Part shown: positions 17,361 through 20,651 of the stretch, piece by piece
How the letters are laid out: every line of letters begins with the position of its first letter
Position numbering within the stretch: the stretch's first letter is position 1
From: Priapulus caudatus
Taxonomy: Eukaryota; Priapulida; Priapulimorpha; Priapulimorphida; Priapulidae
Assembly (NCBI RefSeq): GCF_000485595.1
Contig: NW_014577859.1
Span: 7,790 to 28,440 of the forward strand
DNA: 20,651 bases
Direction of reading: 5' to 3'
The notes under the pieces: generated by a model
What the model was told of the DNA's origin: nothing
The model's database searches: none
The model's input: the letters and a program-made list of their open reading frames with translations, nothing else
Made by a program: the position numbers and the translations under genes

Positions 17361-17640
17361 CAGGTGTAAATGAAGGGGGAACATTCCCTCCTTAACTTAA
17401 GGTATAGGGAGGAAATGGCCATGCATGGTGTCGTTTGCAATGGATTGTGGGATCTTCCCCAAGTGAGCGGCTCGGCTAGTGGGTTACTTCGGCCTCGCCG
17501 GGTTGTCCGGGTAACGCAAAAATACCACGTGACTGCCAAATCGAACGTATTTGGGGCTGGCCCGAGTAGACTAAGGGAAGAAAATGCTACATGCATGGCG
17601 ACGATATATCCAGTGCCTGGAATTGCATGAACCCAGCTAA
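17361..17640. other. No assignable gene
   Basis: Moderately GC-rich. Holds AATACCACGTGACTGCC (17522-17538, with an E-box CACGTG), which resembles AATACCAGGTCACTGC at 20446-20461 in the same orientation. Overlapping open frames on both strands have no recognisable domain. Confidence 0.4.
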
Positions 17641-17646
17641 CACAAA

Positions 17647-17820
17647 AACGTTATTATAACGTTTTTATAACGTTATGCAAAAGTTGTTATAACGTTTTTG
17701 TAACGTTTATATAAGTAAATGTGTAGGTTTTTATACGTTTACATAACGTTGGTAAAACGTTTTTATGTAACGTTAACATAACGTTATTGTATGGGGTCTG
17801 GCAACGTTTGAAATAACGTT
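17647..17820. repeat. Array of 11 AACGTT palindromes at ~11-12 bp phase
   Basis: AACGTT starts at 17647, 17658, 17669, 17691, 17702, 17745, 17757, 17769, 17780, 17803 and 17815. The steps are 11, 11, 22, 11, 43, 12, 12, 11, 23 and 12. Linkers are A/T-only or nearly so. Degenerate ACGTT/AACGTG copies continue to about 17875. It is A/T-rich with no coding capacity and looks like a short satellite or the core of a MITE. Confidence 0.85.
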
Positions 17821-17904
17821 AGTTAATGTATTCACAATAACGTGATTTAAACGTGGATTTTCTACTGAAACGTAATTTGTGTATGTGCGCGTGCGTGCCG
17901 TGCA

Positions 17905-17914
17905 CATATATATA

Positions 17915-17962
<48 letters not shown>

Positions 17963-17981
17963 TGTATATATATATATATAT
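17905..17981. repeat. (TA)n microsatellite
   Basis: Almost pure TA dinucleotides with two CTG interruptions. Self-complementary and able to form a cruciform. Confidence 0.95.
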
Positions 17982-18436
17982 CAATGGAAAACAAACATAC
18001 TAACAAAATCAGTGTTTACGCGAGCTGAGCATATATACACGTAGTGGAATTAATTTTACGACATATAGAAACTGCTGCACATATACAGTATGCAATCAAG
18101 CCACAGTTCCGAAAAGTAAAATACGTTTAATCCAGTTTAAAAATATAAATAAAAACGACATGATTTACAACTATATATATATATATTATCCTCAATATCA
18201 ACATCAAATCGTCAAAGTTGTAAAATTCATAATGAAATATTCGACTATCTTAATCTGCAGGTATATGCACACATAACAAACATTCCAGATAACATTATTA
18301 TTATATAAACTTATACACATGTACATATGAATCACGAACCTTCCTATATAATATTTTCAGGAGCTGATATTTTCAGAAATGAATAAAAGCATAATTACAA
18401 TCAAGAGCTATTAATACCTATATAACTAGGAGCTGA
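17982..18436. other. No recognisable feature
   Basis: A/T-rich intergenic DNA with a small second TA run at about 18172-18187. Confidence 0.5.
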
Positions 18437-18590
18437 GCTATAATAAGGTATTGAGGCGCCAAATGGTAGGTGCCAACACCCCGCAGTCGCCGTGCGCCCA
18501 GGTCCCGCGGAAGTGCGCGGCTTGACCGCTCTCGGCAGTCGGGGAACAACGCATCTTTTGCGCAACGCAATCTTGTACCCGGTCTCTCTT
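18437..18590. other. Isolated GC-rich block in A/T-rich DNA
   Basis: About 150 bp rich in CpG (GTCGCCGTGCGCCC, CCGCGGAAGTGCGCGG, TTGCGCAACGC), bordered on both sides by A/T-rich sequence. It gives a 74-codon minus-strand open frame (18401-18625) without a recognisable motif. It does not match snRNAs or tRNAs I can recall. It may be a fragment of an exon or a repeat. Confidence 0.4.
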
Positions 18591-18650
18591 GTTACTATAC
18601 ATAGTGATAATTCCTGAATAAGCATGCTAGGTAAACATCATTATATATAC

Positions 18651-18689
<39 letters not shown>

Positions 18690-18726
18690 TATACATAGAT
18701 AGATAGATAGATAGATAGACCGATAG
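18651..18726. repeat. (GATA)n microsatellite
   Basis: Two GATA blocks separated by TATATACATA. Confidence 0.95.
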
Positions 18727-18933
18727 ATTAACACAAACACATCTATTGTATCAATTTCTCTCTGTGTGTGTATATATACATAAACCTCTTGGGCTTTTGA
18801 TTTTATTATCTCCTCCGCATTATGCCTCCTCTACTCTTTCTCTATGTGTATCTCTCTGTGTGCGCGTCGTCTCTCTCGCCACCCTCTCCACATCTCCTCA
18901 TCACTGGTGGTTCGGTGATGGAGATGGCAATTG

Positions 18934-18983
18934 GTATCCCATGTGATGCAACTCTAATCTGTTTCACAGAAACAAAACGTGCC
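18934..18983 (+). repeat. Diverged ~50-bp direct repeat, copy 1
   Basis: TCCCATGTGATGCAACTC...CTGTTTCA.AGAAACAAAACGTGCC aligns with 19263-19308 (TCCCATGCGAGGCAACTC...CTGTTCCAAAAGAGAACACGCC), about 327 bp downstream. The flanks show only faint similarity. Homologous repeats or an old tandem duplication. Confidence 0.6.
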
Positions 18984-19262
18984 AAATGTACGTACGCATG
19001 TATATCATACATAATATTATCTCTCTCTATATATATATCTATATATGTAATATCATCTGTTAATCATAGTAATAAAGACAAAGATTTCTGCATAAATATT
19101 CTGCGACTGTGAAATATAGAACTAAAAGGACAGTTTAGTACAGCTATAGGCAGTATTTAATTATCTTCAACTGCTTCACTATGTTGTACATATCATACTC
19201 CACTCCACTCGCTTTCTATGTTCGCACGTCAGCTTCTCAGCTGGAGCATGAGAGTTCAGAAG

Positions 19263-19308
19263 TTTCCCATGCGAGGCAACTCCAGTCTGTTCCAAAAGAG
19301 AACACGCC
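19263..19308 (+). repeat. Diverged ~50-bp direct repeat, copy 2
   Basis: Partner of 18934-18983. Confidence 0.6.
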
Positions 19309-19374
19309 AGCTAGTATGAATACATAATCATGTAGGCGCACTCGGATCTGCTGGTAGTGACTCGTCACTCACAT

Positions 19375-19397
19375 GCACGCGCGCGCGCGCACGCACG

Positions 19398-19428
<31 letters not shown>
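19375..19428. repeat. (CG)n/(CA)n microsatellite
   Basis: Alternating purine-pyrimidine CGCGCG, CACG and CA run. Z-DNA-prone. Confidence 0.95.
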
Positions 19429-19436
19429 TCGATACT

Positions 19437-19546
19437 AGCTCTAGTACTATAGCCCGCGTACAGTCGATACATACTTAGCTCTAGTACTATAGCCCGCTTA
19501 CATTGACTCCAGCGGCAACTGTACGCGGGCTATAGTTACTAGAGCT
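19437..19546. repeat. Combined direct and inverted repeat
   Basis: Arm A, 19437-19464 (AGCTCTAGTACTATAGCCCG and on), is repeated directly at 19477-19504. It appears inverted at 19518-19546 with one extra base. The two A copies and the inverted copy are separated by GATACATACTT and GACTCCAGCGGCA. Either direct copy can pair with the inverted one, giving alternative stem-loops. Confidence 0.85.
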
Positions 19547-19608
19547 AATACATACTCAGCCCGGTTTGCCCAGATCGACTGCATCGTCGTAACTTTTTGT
19601 AGCCAATG

Positions 19609-19670
19609 CACACACACGCGGCCGCACGCGCGCACGCGCGCACGCAAGCACACACACACGCGCGCGCGCG
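19609..19670. repeat. (CA)n/(CG)n microsatellite
   Basis: Second alternating CA/CG tract of about 60 bp. With 19375-19428 it brackets the direct/inverted repeat. Confidence 0.95.
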
Positions 19671-20284
19671 TACTGCAGTGCAGTGCCTAGATACAATAAT
19701 GTAACCCAAACCCAAGATGATATTGAGCAGACGAAATTGATACGAATTGAATTTAGAAGTAAATGTATGAATGAACAAGTGCTGCGGAGCGACAGCGCTC
19801 ATCTATCGTCTACTGCAGTGACTCTGTGGTGGAGTGGTGGGATTCTAGTAAACCCTGTTAGTCCCACAATGTGTTGACATACACGGCCGAAACAGTGGAA
19901 GGCAAGGATGGTATCAGGAACCTTCTCAAAGAAATGTTTGTTGGATCGTTATGAAGTTGCCACGAGATGGCGCGACGTTTAAGTGTCTTCAGATTAAAGA
20001 TCGAAGCTCCCATCGTACGTAGTAGCAACAACTATTTGCAAGACAGAATAGGTAAGCACTCATCCATTTACCTAGCAAGCCTACAGGCTGAAATAGAGAG
20101 CTGCTACCTAGCTGTAACTAATTAACGCAGGCAAAACTACACAGTACCACTGGCAGTGGCATACGTTACATGAACACATGCCGTACAGAATGCCATAGAA
20201 TTATTAACGATTTAAGGAGCATAAACCTTCTTCAACCAAATTTAGCTTTTGAAATTTCACTGTGACATTGTAGCCTCATACATC
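19671..20284. other. No recognisable gene
   Basis: No repeats or open frames of note. A GAGATGGCGCGAC word at about 19964 is the only promoter-like hint. Confidence 0.45.
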
Positions 20285-20397
20285 CAGGCATGTATAGATT
20301 CTACTAGCAAACCCGGCAGTCATTTTTTTTCTAACAGTAAACAAATCCATGTTTACCCTCCTCTGAGGTCAAAGGTTATCCGACACTTACTCTTTGC
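20285..20397 (-). repeat. Dispersed repeat, inverted partner of 41-152
   Basis: Its reverse complement aligns with 41-152. Similarity stops near 20398, exactly where the copy at the window start meets a hAT terminus. On the + strand it holds AGGTCA-A-AGGTTA (20366-20378), a degenerate DR1. It lies about 140 bp from the DR1 repeat at 20535-20642, so both may be parts of one longer family. Confidence 0.65.
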
Positions 20398-20534
20398 ATG
20401 TCAGCAGAAAATACATTTCATGGTCCTTTCAATAAAGCCATAAAAATACCAGGTCACTGCTGAAACAAAAAGTTTTTCAATCGCTCTGTCACACCATGTC
20501 CTCAGAAAATGTCTAAAATCTCCCCTGTGCCCCA

Positions 20535-20642
20535 TTGACCTTTGACCTGTGACCTCCAATTTCGGCACAGTGATGGCTATTCCTACCATGATGCTATACA
20601 CCGACTATCACAAGCCTGGTCGAGCCGTTTAGATTTGTGCCG
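20535..20642 (-). repeat. Dispersed repeat with DR1 half-sites, inverted partner of 17251-17360
   Basis: See 17251-17360. This copy probably extends beyond the window end. The short open frame on the minus strand here (20401-20601) is not supported as a gene. Confidence 0.6.
20536..20555 (-). promoter_or_regulatory. Three perfect AGGTCA half-sites at DR1 spacing
   Basis: On the minus strand AGGTCA-C-AGGTCA-A-AGGTCA, all three half-sites exact. It is the same arrangement as 17340-17359. Confidence 0.6.
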
Positions 20643-20651
20643 CAATTCTGG

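Noticed and set aside
17357-17630. Open frames on both strands around 17357-17630 and a shared AVTWYF peptide with 20401-20601
   Set aside because: The match rests on a short AATACCA.GT.ACTGC nucleotide word shared by both sites; there is no longer alignment, domain or splice evidence for a gene.
18401-18625. GC-rich block considered as a snRNA or tRNA
   Set aside because: No A/B box pair, no Sm site and no match to U1, U2, U4, U5 or U6 patterns that I can recall.

Overview
The window is animal nuclear DNA, most likely from a marine or other invertebrate. It is intron-bearing, AT-rich, full of microsatellites and crowded with transposable elements. There are no bacterial operons or ribosome binding sites. 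The phylum cannot be fixed from the sequence. The only gene I assign confidently to the host is a mitochondrial carrier of the SLC25A32 (folate/FAD transporter) type at 6826-7776 on the + strand, which reads as one uninterrupted exon.

Left third (1-6500): the window opens with the terminus of a hAT-like DNA transposon (1-40), apparently inserted into an older dispersed repeat (41-152). A diverged inverted copy of that repeat lies at the far end of the window (20285-20397). A ~170-bp tandem repeat (505-902, resuming at 1851-2000) is split by a 945-bp element (904-1848) with the layout of a Helitron/Helentron-derived non-autonomous element: TC start, GTCY-rich 5' end, inverted subterminal repeat, 3' hairpin and CTAG end. 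Then come a 683-bp foldback element with ~230-bp inverted arms (2588-3270), a four-unit A/T-rich minisatellite (3480-4250), and a 5'-truncated, frameshifted LINE reverse transcriptase on the minus strand (4327-5536).

Middle (6500-15150): after the carrier gene and its 3' flank lies a BEL/Pao LTR retrotransposon on the minus strand (8340-15148). Gag, reverse transcriptase, RNase H and integrase are all recognisable, but the element is dead. Gag has an in-frame stop, the catalytic half of the protease is missing, pol has two further frame breaks, and the 5' LTR has lost its outer ~37 bp. The 3' LTR keeps clean TGTAG...CTACA ends and an adjacent polypurine tract.

Right third (15150-20651): there is a 248-bp hAT-type MITE with a nearly perfect 8-bp target duplication (15993-16240). 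A promoter-like stretch follows, with three CCAAT boxes in a 30-bp tandem repeat, a perfect CRE, a GC-rich palindrome and an ATGGCG candidate first exon (16516-17223). Next is a dispersed repeat carrying three AGGTCA nuclear-receptor half-sites at DR1 spacing, present twice (17251-17360 and, inverted, 20535-20642). An array of 11 AACGTT palindromes phased at about 11-12 bp, several microsatellites and a combined direct/inverted repeat complete the region.

No intact multi-gene system was found. The most unusual structures are the DR1-bearing repeat family, the phased AACGTT array, the Helentron-like insertion with its own empty-site comparator, and a 32-bp exact match abutting two otherwise unrelated elements.
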